Assembly (NCBI RefSeq): GCF_010730195.1
Contig: NZ_AP022613.1
Location: 682,001 to 746,000 of the forward strand
Source: Mycobacterium conspicuum
Lineage (GTDB): Bacteria; Actinomycetota; Actinomycetes; Mycobacteriales; Mycobacteriaceae
Direction: 5' to 3'
DNA: 64,000 bases
Shown: piece by piece, positions 7,677 to 16,225 of the stretch
Layout: each line of letters begins with the position of its first letter
How positions within the stretch are numbered: the first letter of the stretch is position 1
Program-made: the position numbers and the translations under genes
Notes under the pieces: model-generated
Told to the model about the DNA's origin: nothing
The model's input: only the letters and a program-made list of their open reading frames with translations
Database searches by the model: none

Positions 7677-9653
7677 GTGCCTGAAACTTCGTTCGGGAAG
7701 TACCAGCTGATCGAGTTGCTGGGACGTGGCGGTATGGGCGAGGTCTGGCGCGCTCACGACACCGTCATCGACCGGACGGTCGCGATCAAGATTCTGCCTG
7801 CCGAGATCTCGAAAGACGAGGTGTTCCAGGAGAGGTTCCGCCGCGAGGCCCACGCGGCCGCGCGCCTGAACAGCCCCTACATCGTGCCGATCCACACCCA
7901 CGGGGAGGTCAACGGCCGCCTGTTCGTGGATATGCGGCTGATCGAGGGGACCAACTTAGCGGCCATGTTGGACCACGGCCCGTTGGCGCCGGCCCGCGCG
8001 GTGCGGATCATCGAGCAGATCGCCAAGGCGTTGCAGGCCGCGCACAAGATCGGGCTGCTGCATCGGGACGTCAAGCCGTCGAACATTTTGATCGACGAGG
8101 ACGACGACGCGTGTCTGATCGATTTCGGGATTGCCCAGACGATCGGCGAGCGAGGACTGACCACCCTCGGCGACGTGATCGGCACCTTCCACTACATGGC
8201 CCCCGAGCGGTTCAAGCCCAATGAGCCCGACGCGCCGCCGGTGGACGCCCGCTCCGACATCTATGCACTGGCCTGTGTGCTCTACGAATGCCTCACGGGA
8301 CGGCAGCCATTTCCCGGCGACGAACTGGAGAAACAGCTCGCCAATCATCTCTTCAGCCCGCCGCCGCGGCCGTCGAGAACCAACCACGCGCTGGGACCCG
8401 CCTTCGACCACATCATCGCCAAGGGCATGGCCAAAGACCCCCGCGAGCGGTACCAAACCGCCACCGAATTGGCGCGAGCCGCCTGCGCGGTCATCACCAC
8501 GCCGATCCCGGTGACACCGGAGCCGGCTGGACAACCGACATCCCGGCACTCGGTCAACGGGCCGCGCGACACCGAGGTTTTGGATGGTGGGCGACGGTCA
8601 GCACCGAACGCCTATCCCGACCCCAATGTTCGGCCAGCCCCGCCGGTCGCGTCCCGAGAGCCTGCCGCGCGCCGGCCGGTCCCACCGCGCCCCATCGGTC
8701 CGCCTCCGCCACCGGCGAAACCGGCCGCGCCGCGCTGGCGCAGCAAAACGCTCGTCGTCTCGGTCATCTCGGCCACCGCCGTGCTTGCCGTCGTCGCCGT
8801 CGTCCTTGCTTTCCTCATCGGCTTCGACACCAACAATCCGCGAAACCCGAATTCCCCGCAGGACACCTACACCGCGAGCCACGCGAATACCCGGCAGACG
8901 GCTTTGCCGTTCACCGGGCTGCGCAAGCCGGAAGGGCTGACGGTAGACAGCACCGGCACGGTGTACGTCGCCGACACCCTGCACGACCGGATCTGGGTTT
9001 TGGCCCCGCGTGGGAACACGGCGACCCCGTTGGAGATCAACACCGCCCTCAGCGGTCCGACCGGTGTGACGACCGACAACACCGGCGCGGTCTACATCAA
9101 CGACGCCGGCCACAATCGAGTGCTGAAGCTGCCGAATGGCCAGAAGACGCCCATCGAACTGCCTTTCGCCGGCCTGGGCCATCCGACGGGGCTGACGGTG
9201 GACAGTGCCCGCACCGTCTACGTCACCGATACCGGACACAATCGGGTGGTCGGGCTGCCCGAGAATGCGACGACTCCGGCGGAGCAATTCCAGGTGCCGT
9301 TTACCGGCCTGAATGCGCCGACCGGTTTGACGATGGGTCAAGACGGGACGCTGTATGTCGCCGATGGCGGCAATAACCGGGTCCTCGCGTTGCCGCGGGG
9401 GTCCAAAGAGGCAAAGCAGGTGAACTTCAAGGACCTCAGGGATCCGGGCGGCGTGACGGTCGACAGCAAGGGCGCGCTCTACGTCACCGACAGCGAGGGC
9501 AATCGGGCGCTGGAATTGCCCGCCGGCTCCGCCGAACAAATCGTGCTGCCCTTCACCGGCCTCGATTATCCGTGGGGCCTGGCGGTCGACCGCGACGGGA
9601 CGGTCTACGTCGCAGGCCACAACGATAAGATCCTGGCACTGACGCGCACCTAG
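7677..9653 (+). CDS. PknD-like Ser/Thr protein kinase with NHL beta-propeller
   Basis: Membrane-anchored eukaryotic-type kinase of 658 residues. The kinase domain spans about residues 7-270, with glycine loop LLGRGGMGEVW, Lys38 in VAIKIL, HRDVKPSN (Asp131), DFG (Asp149) and MAPERF. A Pro-rich juxtamembrane stretch follows. The single membrane helix is about residues 357-381, and about six NHL repeats of the type GLTVDSxGTVYVADTxxxRV form an outside sensor propeller. This matches the M. tuberculosis PknD architecture. The GTG start is chosen because GGAGG lies five bases before it; an upstream ATG at 7617 has no such site. It diverges from the two-component operon, suggesting a combined signalling island. 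Confidence 0.93.
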   Translation: MPETSFGKYQLIELLGRGGMGEVWRAHDTVIDRTVAIKILPAEISKDEVFQERFRREAHAAARLNSPYIVPIHTHGEVNGRLFVDMRLIEGTNLAAMLDHGPLAPARAVRIIEQIAKALQAAHKIGLLHRDVKPSNILIDEDDDACLIDFGIAQTIGERGLTTLGDVIGTFHYMAPERFKPNEPDAPPVDARSDIYALACVLYECLTGRQPFPGDELEKQLANHLFSPPPRPSRTNHALGPAFDHIIAKGMAKDPRERYQTATELARAACAVITTPIPVTPEPAGQPTSRHSVNGPRDTEVLDGGRRSAPNAYPDPNVRPAPPVASREPAARRPVPPRPIGPPPPPAKPAAPRWRSKTLVVSVISATAVLAVVAVVLAFLIGFDTNNPRNPNSPQDTYTASHANTRQTALPFTGLRKPEGLTVDSTGTVYVADTLHDRIWVLAPRGNTATPLEINTALSGPTGVTTDNTGAVYINDAGHNRVLKLPNGQKTPIELPFAGLGHPTGLTVDSARTVYVTDTGHNRVVGLPENATTPAEQFQVPFTGLNAPTGLTMGQDGTLYVADGGNNRVLALPRGSKEAKQVNFKDLRDPGGVTVDSKGALYVTDSEGNRALELPAGSAEQIVLPFTGLDYPWGLAVDRDGTVYVAGHNDKILALTRT

Positions 9654-9696
9654 CGCGTTTTGCGCGGAGCGCGGCGATACGGGTATCGTTGACCAA

Positions 9697-9722
9697 CGGT
9701 GCGGTTCCGCGCCGGCTTTTTT
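9697..9722 (+). terminator. intrinsic-terminator-like hairpin before infA
   Basis: CGGTGCGG-TT-CCGCGCCG forms a GC-rich stem with one G-U pair, followed by C and six T residues. It could end the kinase transcript about 60 bases after its stop. A -10-like TATCGT lies a few bases upstream of the stem, so it may instead sit at the 5' end of the infA leader and act as an attenuator. The palindrome TTCCTAGGAA lies just downstream. Confidence 0.6.
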
Positions 9723-9837
9723 GTGTGCCCAGTTCCTAGGAATTTCCTGTCACCGGCTCACGTTTTAAGCCGGGTGTCTGCTGCGCCGATCTGGGCGCGG
9801 ATGAGAACGAACTAAAACGAGGGATTCCTGAGAGAGT

Positions 9838-10059
9838 ATGGCCAAGAAGGACGGCGCCATCGAGGTCGAGGGCCGAGTGGTCGAGCCCCTGCCCAATGCG
9901 ATGTTTCGCATTGAGCTGGAGAACGGACACAAGGTGCTCGCCCACATCAGCGGCAAGATGCGGCAGCACTACATCCGCATCCTGCCCGAGGACCGGGTGG
10001 TGGTAGAGCTTTCGCCCTACGACCTGTCCCGGGGCCGCATTGTGTACCGGTACAAGTAA
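9838..10059 (+). CDS. infA: translation initiation factor IF-1
   Basis: 73-residue S1/OB-fold protein that occupies the ribosomal A site during initiation. The sequence ([55 protein letters not shown] quoted in part: [18 protein letters not shown]) is essentially invariant in Actinobacteria. It is first in the infA-rpmJ-rpsM-rpsK-rpsD-rpoA-rplQ-truA operon. The leader upstream is long (over 100 bp) and contains a terminator-like hairpin, hinting at transcriptional control of the operon. Confidence 0.98.
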
Positions 10060-10090
10060 CGAGAACCCAGAGAACAGGACCGAGACTGCC

Positions 10091-10204
10091 GTGAAGGTGA
10101 ACCCGAGCGTCAAGCCGATCTGTGACAAGTGCAGGGTGATCCGTCGGCACGGACGGGTCATGGTGATCTGCTCCGACCCGCGCCACAAACAGCGCCAGGG
10201 CTGA
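10091..10204 (+). CDS. rpmJ: 50S ribosomal protein L36
   Basis: 37-residue zinc-ribbon ribosomal protein, GTG start ([19 protein letters not shown]). The four zinc ligands are CDKC, a Cys in VICSDPRH and the following His. The C+ (zinc-binding) form is retained here. It lies 31 bp after infA and 175 bp before rpsM. That second gap contains no gene, only a GC-rich leader with short inverted repeats. Confidence 0.97.
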
Positions 10205-10379
10205 CCTGGGCTAATAGCCCTTAAAAACCCAGAAGCGCACGACACAACTGAATGCAGACCTCCCAGCACCAATGAGCGGATAGGCCGCTTATCCACGCCC
10301 GGACGGAGGCCGGGCCCCGATCCAGATCGGGAACGGGCTGGGAAAAGACCTCCGCATGAGACAAGAGGAAACGCCACCT

Positions 10380-10754
10380 ATGGCACGACTAGTAGGCGTC
10401 GATCTGCCGCGCGACAAGCGCATGGAGATCGCGCTGACGTACATCTTCGGCATCGGCCGCACCCGCTCGAACGAGATTCTGGCGGCCACCGGCATCGACA
10501 AGGACCTGCGCACCAGGGATCTGTCCGACGACCAGCTCACCCACTTGCGTGACTACATCGAAGCCAACCTCAAGGTGGAGGGTGACCTGCGCCGCGAGGT
10601 GCAGGCGGACATCCGCCGCAAGATCGAGATCGGCTGCTACCAGGGTCTGCGGCACCGCCGCGGCCTGCCGGTGCGTGGCCAGCGCACCAAGACCAACGCG
10701 CGCACCCGCAAGGGCCCCAAGCGCACCATCGCCGGCAAGAAGAAGGCCAGGTAA
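10380..10754 (+). CDS. rpsM: 30S ribosomal protein S13
   Basis: 124-residue head protein of the small subunit that bridges to the large subunit and contacts tRNA. It starts MARLVGVDLPRDKRMEIALT; a reading eight residues longer is rejected on family length. The helix-turn region GIGRTRSNEIL and the basic tail GLRHRRGLPVRGQRTKTNAR are diagnostic. rpsK follows three bases after its stop. Confidence 0.98.
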   Translation: MARLVGVDLPRDKRMEIALTYIFGIGRTRSNEILAATGIDKDLRTRDLSDDQLTHLRDYIEANLKVEGDLRREVQADIRRKIEIGCYQGLRHRRGLPVRGQRTKTNARTRKGPKRTIAGKKKAR

Positions 10755-10757
10755 CCC

Positions 10758-11174
10758 ATGCCACCCGCCAAGAAGGCAGCCGCTGCCCCCAAGAAGGGGC
10801 AGAAGACCCGTCGTCGGGAAAAGAAGAACATCCCGCACGGCGCCGCGCACATCAAGAGCACGTTCAACAACACGATCGTGACGATCACCGACCCGCAGGG
10901 CAACGTCATCGCCTGGGCGTCCTCGGGCCACGTCGGCTTCAAGGGGTCGCGCAAGTCGACGCCGTTTGCCGCGCAGCTGGCCGCCGAGAACGCGGCCCGC
11001 AAGGCCCAGGAGCACGGCGTGCGCAAGGTCGACGTGTTCGTCAAGGGCCCGGGCTCGGGCCGGGAGACCGCGATCCGGTCGCTTCAGGCTGCGGGCCTGG
11101 AGGTCGGTGCGATCTCCGATGTCACTCCCCAGCCGCACAACGGCTGCCGGCCGCCCAAGCGACGCAGGGTCTAG
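10758..11174 (+). CDS. rpsK: 30S ribosomal protein S11
   Basis: 138 residues, the usual mycobacterial length, with a Lys/Ala-rich N-terminal extension. The core motifs are HGAAHIKSTFNNTIVTITD, GHVGFKGSRKSTPFAAQLAA and the C-terminal TPQPHNGCRPPKRRRV. It binds the platform near the mRNA exit. A good ribosome site (AGGAGG) after its stop serves rpsD. Confidence 0.98.
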   Translation: MPPAKKAAAAPKKGQKTRRREKKNIPHGAAHIKSTFNNTIVTITDPQGNVIAWASSGHVGFKGSRKSTPFAAQLAAENAARKAQEHGVRKVDVFVKGPGSGRETAIRSLQAAGLEVGAISDVTPQPHNGCRPPKRRRV

Positions 11175-11187
11175 GAGGAGATAAGTC

Positions 11188-11793
11188 ATGGCTCGCTACA
11201 CCGGACCCGTAACCCGCAAATCGCGCCGGCTGGGCACCGACCTCGTCGGCGGTTCGCAGTCCTTCGAAAAGCGTCCCTACCCGCCCGGCCAGCACGGCCG
11301 CGCGCGGATCAAGGACAGCGAATATCGACAGCAGCTGCAGGAGAAGCAGAAGGCCCGCTTCACCTACGGTGTGATGGAAAAGCAGTTCCGTCGCTACTAC
11401 GAAGAGGCCTCGCGCCAGTCCGGTAAGACCGGTGAGGAACTGCTCAAGATCCTGGAAAGCCGCCTCGACAACGTCGTGTACCGCGCCGGCCTGGCGCGCA
11501 CCCGCCGGATGGCCCGCCAGCTCGTCAGCCACGGGCACTTCAGCGTCAACGGGGTGCACGTCAACGTGCCGAGCTACCGGGTGTCGCAGTACGACATCAT
11601 CGACGTGCGGGACTCATCGCTGAACACGGTGCCGTTCCAGATCGCGCGGGAGACGGCGGGTGACCGCCCGATCCCGAGCTGGCTGCAGGTGGTGGGGGAG
11701 CGGCAGCGCATCCTGATCCACCAGCTGCCCGAGCGCGCGCAGATCGACGTGCCGCTCACCGAGCAGCTGATCGTCGAGTACTACTCGAAGTAA
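11188..11793 (+). CDS. rpsD: 30S ribosomal protein S4
   Basis: 201-residue primary 16S rRNA-binding protein, starting MARYTGPVTRKSRRLGTDL. The S4 RNA-binding domain is visible as LDNVVYRAGLARTRRMARQ followed by GHFSVNGVHVNVPSY. The zinc-binding cysteines found in some S4 proteins are absent (C- type, as usual in Actinobacteria). It is placed between rpsK and rpoA as in other mycobacteria. Confidence 0.98.
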   Translation: MARYTGPVTRKSRRLGTDLVGGSQSFEKRPYPPGQHGRARIKDSEYRQQLQEKQKARFTYGVMEKQFRRYYEEASRQSGKTGEELLKILESRLDNVVYRAGLARTRRMARQLVSHGHFSVNGVHVNVPSYRVSQYDIIDVRDSSLNTVPFQIARETAGDRPIPSWLQVVGERQRILIHQLPERAQIDVPLTEQLIVEYYSK

Positions 11794-11870
11794 CAGACTT
11801 TCGGGCCGGCCGGCCTGAAAACCCAAACGGCATCAAATAGCGGGTGCCGAGAAGGAGAAGAAGAAACACC

Positions 11871-12914
11871 ATGCTGATTTCACAGCGGCCCACACTGTCC
11901 GAGGACATCCTCACCGACAGCCGGTCTCAGTTCGTCATCGAACCGCTGGAGCCGGGATTCGGTTACACGCTGGGCAATTCGCTGCGTCGCACGCTGCTGT
12001 CGTCGATTCCCGGCGCGGCCGTCACCAGCATCCGCATCGACGGTGTGCTGCACGAGTTCACCACCGTGCCCGGCGTCAAGGAAGACGTCACCGACATCAT
12101 CCTGAACCTCAAGGGTCTGGTGGTGTCGTCCGAGGAGGACGAGCCCGTCACCATGTACCTGCGCAAGCAGGGTCCGGGTGAGGTCACCGCCGGTGACATC
12201 GTGCCGCCCGCCGGCGTGACCGTGCACAACCCCGGCATGCACATCGCGACGCTGAACGACAAGGGCAAGCTCGAAGTGGAGCTCGTCGTCGAGCGCGGCC
12301 GTGGTTACGTGCCCGCCGTGCAGAACCGCGCTTCGGGGGCCGAAATCGGCCGTATCCCAGTCGATTCCATCTACTCGCCGGTGCTCAAGGTGACCTACAA
12401 GGTGGACGCCACCCGTGTCGAGCAGCGCACCGACTTCGACAAGTTGATCCTCGATGTGGAGACCAAGAGTTCGATTAGCCCGCGCGACGCGCTGGCGTCC
12501 GCCGGCAAGACCCTGGTCGAATTGTTTGGTCTTGCACGCGAACTCAACGTCGAGGCCGAGGGCATCGAGATCGGGCCGTCGCCGGCCGAGGCCGACCACA
12601 TCGCCTCGTTCGCGCTGCCGATCGACGACCTGGATCTGACCGTGCGGTCGTACAACTGCCTCAAGCGTGAGGGTGTGCACACGGTCGGCGAGCTGGTCAG
12701 CCGCACCGAGTCCGACCTGCTCGACATCCGCAACTTCGGTCAGAAGTCCATCGACGAGGTGAAGGTCAAGCTGCACCAGCTGGGTCTGTCGCTGAAGGAC
12801 AGCCCGCCGAGCTTCGACCCGTCGGAGGTTGCGGGTTACGACGTCGCCACCGGCACCTGGTCCAGCGAGAGTGCCTACGACGACCAGGATTACGCCGAAA
12901 CCGAACAGCTCTAA
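11871..12914 (+). CDS. rpoA: RNA polymerase alpha subunit
   Basis: 347 residues. The N-terminal domain forms the dimer that nucleates RNA polymerase assembly (FGYTLGNSLRRTLLSSIPGA). The C-terminal domain contacts UP elements and activators (helix-hairpin-helix block KREGVHTVGELVSRTESDL, NFGQKSIDEVK). An acidic/tyrosine tail ends the protein. The start MLISQRPTLSED follows a strong purine-rich AAGGAGAAGAAG site; a reading nine residues longer runs back through that site and is rejected. Confidence 0.98.
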   Translation: MLISQRPTLSEDILTDSRSQFVIEPLEPGFGYTLGNSLRRTLLSSIPGAAVTSIRIDGVLHEFTTVPGVKEDVTDIILNLKGLVVSSEEDEPVTMYLRKQGPGEVTAGDIVPPAGVTVHNPGMHIATLNDKGKLEVELVVERGRGYVPAVQNRASGAEIGRIPVDSIYSPVLKVTYKVDATRVEQRTDFDKLILDVETKSSISPRDALASAGKTLVELFGLARELNVEAEGIEIGPSPAEADHIASFALPIDDLDLTVRSYNCLKREGVHTVGELVSRTESDLLDIRNFGQKSIDEVKVKLHQLGLSLKDSPPSFDPSEVAGYDVATGTWSSESAYDDQDYAETEQL

Positions 12915-13030
12915 CGACCGTCCGGTGACGACGCGGCCGTGCAGCGGCCGCTGAGGAACCGGACACAGATGAAGAAGTCCGTCCCGGCCCTACCTGATAC
13001 GGGGGCCGGCCCCACTTAGGAGAAGTCGCA

Positions 13031-13645
13031 ATGCCCAAGCCCACCAAGGGTCCCCGCCTCGGCGGGGGGTCGTCGCACCAGAAGGCCCTGCTGGCCAACT
13101 TGGCCACGTCGCTGTTCGAGCACGGCCGGATCAAGACCACCGAGCCCAAGGCGCGGGCGTTGCGACCCTACGCGGAGAAGCTGATCACGCACGCGAAGAA
13201 GGGCACGCTGCACAACCGTCGCGAGGTCATGAAGAAGATCCGTGACAAGGACATCGTGCACGCCTTGTTCGCCGAGATCGGGCCCTTCTTCGCCGACCGC
13301 GACGGCGGCTACACCCGCATCATCAAGGTCGAGGCGCGCAAGGGCGACAACGCCCCGATGGCCGTGATCGAGCTGGTGCGGGAGAAGACGGTGACGTCCG
13401 AGGCCGACCGGGCGCGCCGCGTGAAAGCCTCGAAAAAGACGGCTGCGGCCCCGGTGGCCGCGGCCGCGGCTCCGCAGGCGGCGATCGAGCCCGAGGCGGC
13501 GGTCGGTCCGACCGCCGAGGAGGCCGACGAGGCTCCTGCCGAAGAGGCTTCTGCCGAAGAGGCTTCTGCCGAAGAGGCTCAGGCCGACGAGGCTGCTGCC
13601 GAAGAGGCCCAGGCCGAGGCGCCGGAAGAGGCGCCCGAGAATTAG
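13031..13645 (+). CDS. rplQ: 50S ribosomal protein L17 with long repeat-rich tail
   Basis: L17 core of about 120 residues (MPKPTKGPRLGGGSSHQKALL, FEHGRIKTTEPKARALRPYAEKLI in part) lines the peptide exit region. It is followed by an Ala/Glu-rich acidic tail of about 70 residues. The tail is built from six near-identical 15-bp units encoding A(D/E)EAx. The M. tuberculosis protein is, as recalled, about 180 residues against 204 here, so the tail is longer. Its +1 frame is free of stops and runs straight into truA. Confidence 0.96.
   Translation: MPKPTKGPRLGGGSSHQKALLANLATSLFEHGRIKTTEPKARALRPYAEKLITHAKKGTLHNRREVMKKIRDKDIVHALFAEIGPFFADRDGGYTRIIKVEARKGDNAPMAVIELVREKTVTSEADRARRVKASKKTAAAPVAAAAAPQAAIEPEAAVGPTAEEADEAPAEEASAEEASAEEAQADEAAAEEAQAEAPEEAPEN
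13523..13612 (+). repeat. six 15-bp tandem repeats in rplQ tail
   Basis: Six consecutive units of the form GCCGA(A/C)GAGGCTNNT encode ADEAP, AEEAS, AEEAS, AEEAQ, ADEAA and AEEAQ. Units two and three are identical over all 15 bases. Such arrays change copy number by slippage and could vary between strains without breaking the frame. Confidence 0.85.
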
Positions 13646-14486
13646 CGAAGACGTCCGTCTTCGGCTCGATATCGCCTACGACGGAACCGATTTCGCGGGC
13701 TGGGCGGTGCAGGCCGGACAGCGCACCGTCGCCGGCGTCCTCGATGAGGCGCTGACGACCGTGTTTCGCACTCCGGTGCGGTTGCACGCCGCCGGTCGCA
13801 CCGACGCCGGCGTACATGCCAGCGGGCAGGTGGCCCATGTCGACGTGCCCGCCGATGCCCTGCCGAACGCCTACGCGCGCTCGCCCCGTGCGCACGATCC
13901 AGAGTTCATGCCGTTGCTGCGGCGCCTTGGCGGGTTCTTACCCACCGACGTTCGCGTCCTTGATATCACCCGGGCCCCAGCGGGTTTCGATGCTCGGTTT
14001 TCGGCGCTGCGCCGTCACTACCAATATCGACTGTCGACCGCGCCCTACGGGGTGGTTCCGCAGCTGGCCCGCTACATCACCGCCTGGCCACGCCCACTGG
14101 ACGTGGCGGCGATGACGACCGCGTCGCGAGAACTGCTGGGGTTGAACGACTTTGCCGCGTTTTGCCGTCGCCGCGCGGGTGCCACCACGATCCGCGAGCT
14201 GCAGCGGTTCGACTGGTCGTGCGACGGGGATCTGGTCACCGCACACGTGACCGCCGACGCGTTCTGCTGGTCGATGGTGCGGTCGTTGGTCGGCGCGCTG
14301 CTGGCCGTCGGGGAACACCGGCGCACGGCCGCATGGTGTCGCAAATTGCTTACTGCAACAGACCGTTCCAGTGACTTCGCGGCCGCGCCCGCGCACGGAT
14401 TGACGCTGATCGGCGTGGACTATCCGCCGGACGACGAACTTGCGTCGCGGGTCTTGATCACCCGGGACCTGCGCACGCGCGACTAG
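13641..14486 (+). CDS. truA: tRNA pseudouridine synthase A, non-standard start
   Basis: Makes pseudouridine at positions 38-40 of tRNA anticodon arms. The TruA core is complete: RLRLDIAYDGTDFAGWAVQ, catalytic Asp in AAGRTDAGVHASGQVAH, and FCWSMVRSLVGALLAVG. The frame has no ATG, GTG or TTG before GTG at 13707, which would delete the conserved first strand. The proposed start is ATT at 13641, overlapping the rplQ stop by one base and preceded by GGAAGAGG. The M. tuberculosis protein, as recalled, has a similar PRIS..VRLRLDIAYDG N-terminus. Internal CTG codons or frameshifting from rplQ are alternatives. It is convergent with the cutinase gene, sharing a CTAG stop. Confidence 0.88.
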   Translation: MSEDVRLRLDIAYDGTDFAGWAVQAGQRTVAGVLDEALTTVFRTPVRLHAAGRTDAGVHASGQVAHVDVPADALPNAYARSPRAHDPEFMPLLRRLGGFLPTDVRVLDITRAPAGFDARFSALRRHYQYRLSTAPYGVVPQLARYITAWPRPLDVAAMTTASRELLGLNDFAAFCRRRAGATTIRELQRFDWSCDGDLVTAHVTADAFCWSMVRSLVGALLAVGEHRRTAAWCRKLLTATDRSSDFAAAPAHGLTLIGVDYPPDDELASRVLITRDLRTRD

Positions 14487-15103
14487 AGCCTGCCGGCGAC
14501 GAATGCGGCGGCCTGATCCACCAGTCCGGAGCCGATGTATGAGGGCTGAAGATGGGCCGCCCACGTGGTGCCGTTGCGACAGATCGGGTCGCCCTGCGCG
14601 CATTGATCGATCGTCTTGCCCGCGAAGGCGGGGGCAACCTTGCGGGTGCCATTCCCGAACAAAGCGACCGCCGCGACGTGCTGATCCAGGCCCGGCGGGA
14701 TACGGCTCCACGTCGCCAGGTCCGCCACCTCGGCGCCCAGCGAATAACCGCCGAGCACCTCACGGGTGTTCGGGCAACTTGTCGCCATCGATTGCACATG
14801 CGCGGCCATGTCATTGGCGCCGCTGTCGACGGTGATGTTCGCCGGATAGTTGACCCCGTAGGCTCCGACCGACATCCGGGTCTTACCGCGCAGCGAATTG
14901 ACCAACGCGTCGCCGACCGCGCCCAGTCCGGGCGGCTCCTCTCGGCCCCGCGCGAACACCACTTCGGCTCCCGGGCACTCCGCCGACGCCGCGGGGATCA
15001 GCGGCGCCGACCCAACAGGAACCAGGGCCGGGGCGATCACCAGTGCGGGAGCGAGGAGTGCCGCGGCCGCGAAACCGGCCACTCGGGTTGCATCATGCCT
15101 CAC
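14483..15103 (-). CDS. cut4: secreted cutinase-family esterase (Rv3452/cut4-like)
   Basis: 206-residue exported serine esterase with a long hydrophobic signal peptide ending near SAECPGAE. It then has the cutinase fold: VVFARGREEPPGLG, nucleophile motif GGYSLGAEV, DPIC (catalytic Asp in a Cys-containing loop), and a late His in AAHLQPSY. Mycobacterial cutinase-like proteins hydrolyse lipids and medium-chain esters outside the cell rather than plant cutin. It is paired with a second cutinase gene upstream and sits beside ESX-4, as in M. tuberculosis. Its stop overlaps the truA stop in the palindrome CTAG. Confidence 0.9.
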   Translation of the reverse strand: MRHDATRVAGFAAAALLAPALVIAPALVPVGSAPLIPAASAECPGAEVVFARGREEPPGLGAVGDALVNSLRGKTRMSVGAYGVNYPANITVDSGANDMAAHVQSMATSCPNTREVLGGYSLGAEVADLATWSRIPPGLDQHVAAVALFGNGTRKVAPAFAGKTIDQCAQGDPICRNGTTWAAHLQPSYIGSGLVDQAAAFVAGRL

Positions 15104-15145
15104 TGACGCGATGTTACGGAATTTTGAAGCCTTACGGACAGTACG

Positions 15146-16096
15146 TCACTGCACCGCAGCAACCAGGCCGGGTGCCGGCGTGGCGGGCACCGGCCCGTGC
15201 ACATCGGGACCGGAGGGACCGGGCGGCTGCGGGGCATAACCGGGTGACCCGGGCATCTGCGGCCCGTACCCCGGTATCTGGGGAGTCTGGGGACCCTGGG
15301 GACTCAGGGGACCCTGGGGGCTGTAGCCCGGCTGCGGCGGATAACCCTGGATCGGCGGCCCAAACCCCGGCACCTGCCGGCCGGTCCCGGCCAGCAGCTT
15401 CGACGCGACGAAGGCCGCGGCCTGGGTGGTGTACACCGGGACGTAGCCCTCGGTGTGTCCCTGCCAGTCGTTGCCCGGGCCGGCGTGGCAGATCGGGTCG
15501 TTGGGATTGCACAGGTCGATCGCCTTGGACCCGAACATCGCGCTCTGGGTGGGCAGCGACCCGCCGGCCCGGTCGGCCACGTCGCCGAACGTGACGACGG
15601 CCGCGACGTTGTTGGCGTACTGCGGGGGCAGCGTGTTGCCCCAGTTGATGCCGCCGATCGGCACGCCGGCCACGATGTCCATCACCGACGCGCCCTGCGA
15701 GTAGCCGCCCAGCACGATCTTGGTGTTCGGGCACTTTTCCACGCTCTTTTTGACCCGGTCGATCGTGTCGTTGGCGCCATCGCCGCCGTGCAGTTGCAGC
15801 TTGCTGGCGGCGTAGTTCACCCCGTAGGGCAGGATGTTCAGGCCGCCGGTCTGCTGGCGCAGCGAGTCCACGAAGGCATCGCCCACCTTGCCCAGCCCCG
15901 GTGGTTCGTTGGTGCCGCGGGCGAAGATGACCTCGACGTCCGGGCAGTCGTCCGCGGCGGCCACCTGCGTGGCGGCCGGGACGGCTAACAGCCCGGTCGC
16001 GGTGAGCAGTGCCGAAGCGCCGAGGCCGACCCAGCGACCTGCCGACCGCGCGCGGCCCGCCCGAGGGCCACGTGAGCGGTATGGAAGGGAATTCAC
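15146..16096 (-). CDS. cut3: secreted cutinase with Pro/Gly-rich tail (Rv3451/cut3-like)
   Basis: 316-residue exported esterase, GTG start (MNSLPYRSRGPRAGRARSAG). A twin-Arg-poor basic n-region and hydrophobic core end around VAAADDCPD. The catalytic elements are IFARGTNEPPGLG, GGYSQGASVMD and NPNDPICH, with a His in the DWQGHTEGY loop. The last about 70 residues are Pro/Gly/Gln repeats (YSPQGPLSPQGPQTPQ), probably a wall-spanning or flexible tail. A much longer open reading continues upstream antisense to eccB4 and is rejected: the signal peptide fixes the start. Confidence 0.9.
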   Translation of the reverse strand: MNSLPYRSRGPRAGRARSAGRWVGLGASALLTATGLLAVPAATQVAAADDCPDVEVIFARGTNEPPGLGKVGDAFVDSLRQQTGGLNILPYGVNYAASKLQLHGGDGANDTIDRVKKSVEKCPNTKIVLGGYSQGASVMDIVAGVPIGGINWGNTLPPQYANNVAAVVTFGDVADRAGGSLPTQSAMFGSKAIDLCNPNDPICHAGPGNDWQGHTEGYVPVYTTQAAAFVASKLLAGTGRQVPGFGPPIQGYPPQPGYSPQGPLSPQGPQTPQIPGYGPQMPGSPGYAPQPPGPSGPDVHGPVPATPAPGLVAAVQ

Positions 16097-16225
16097 GCCC
16101 CCGATTTTACCCACTACCAGGCACAACGAAACGGCGCTGAGCTGTGGATAACCGACCACACGCTGTTCGACGTGCGGTTTAACCTGACGCGCTAGGCCGG
16201 TACGCACAAATTTTCCGGGAGGATT

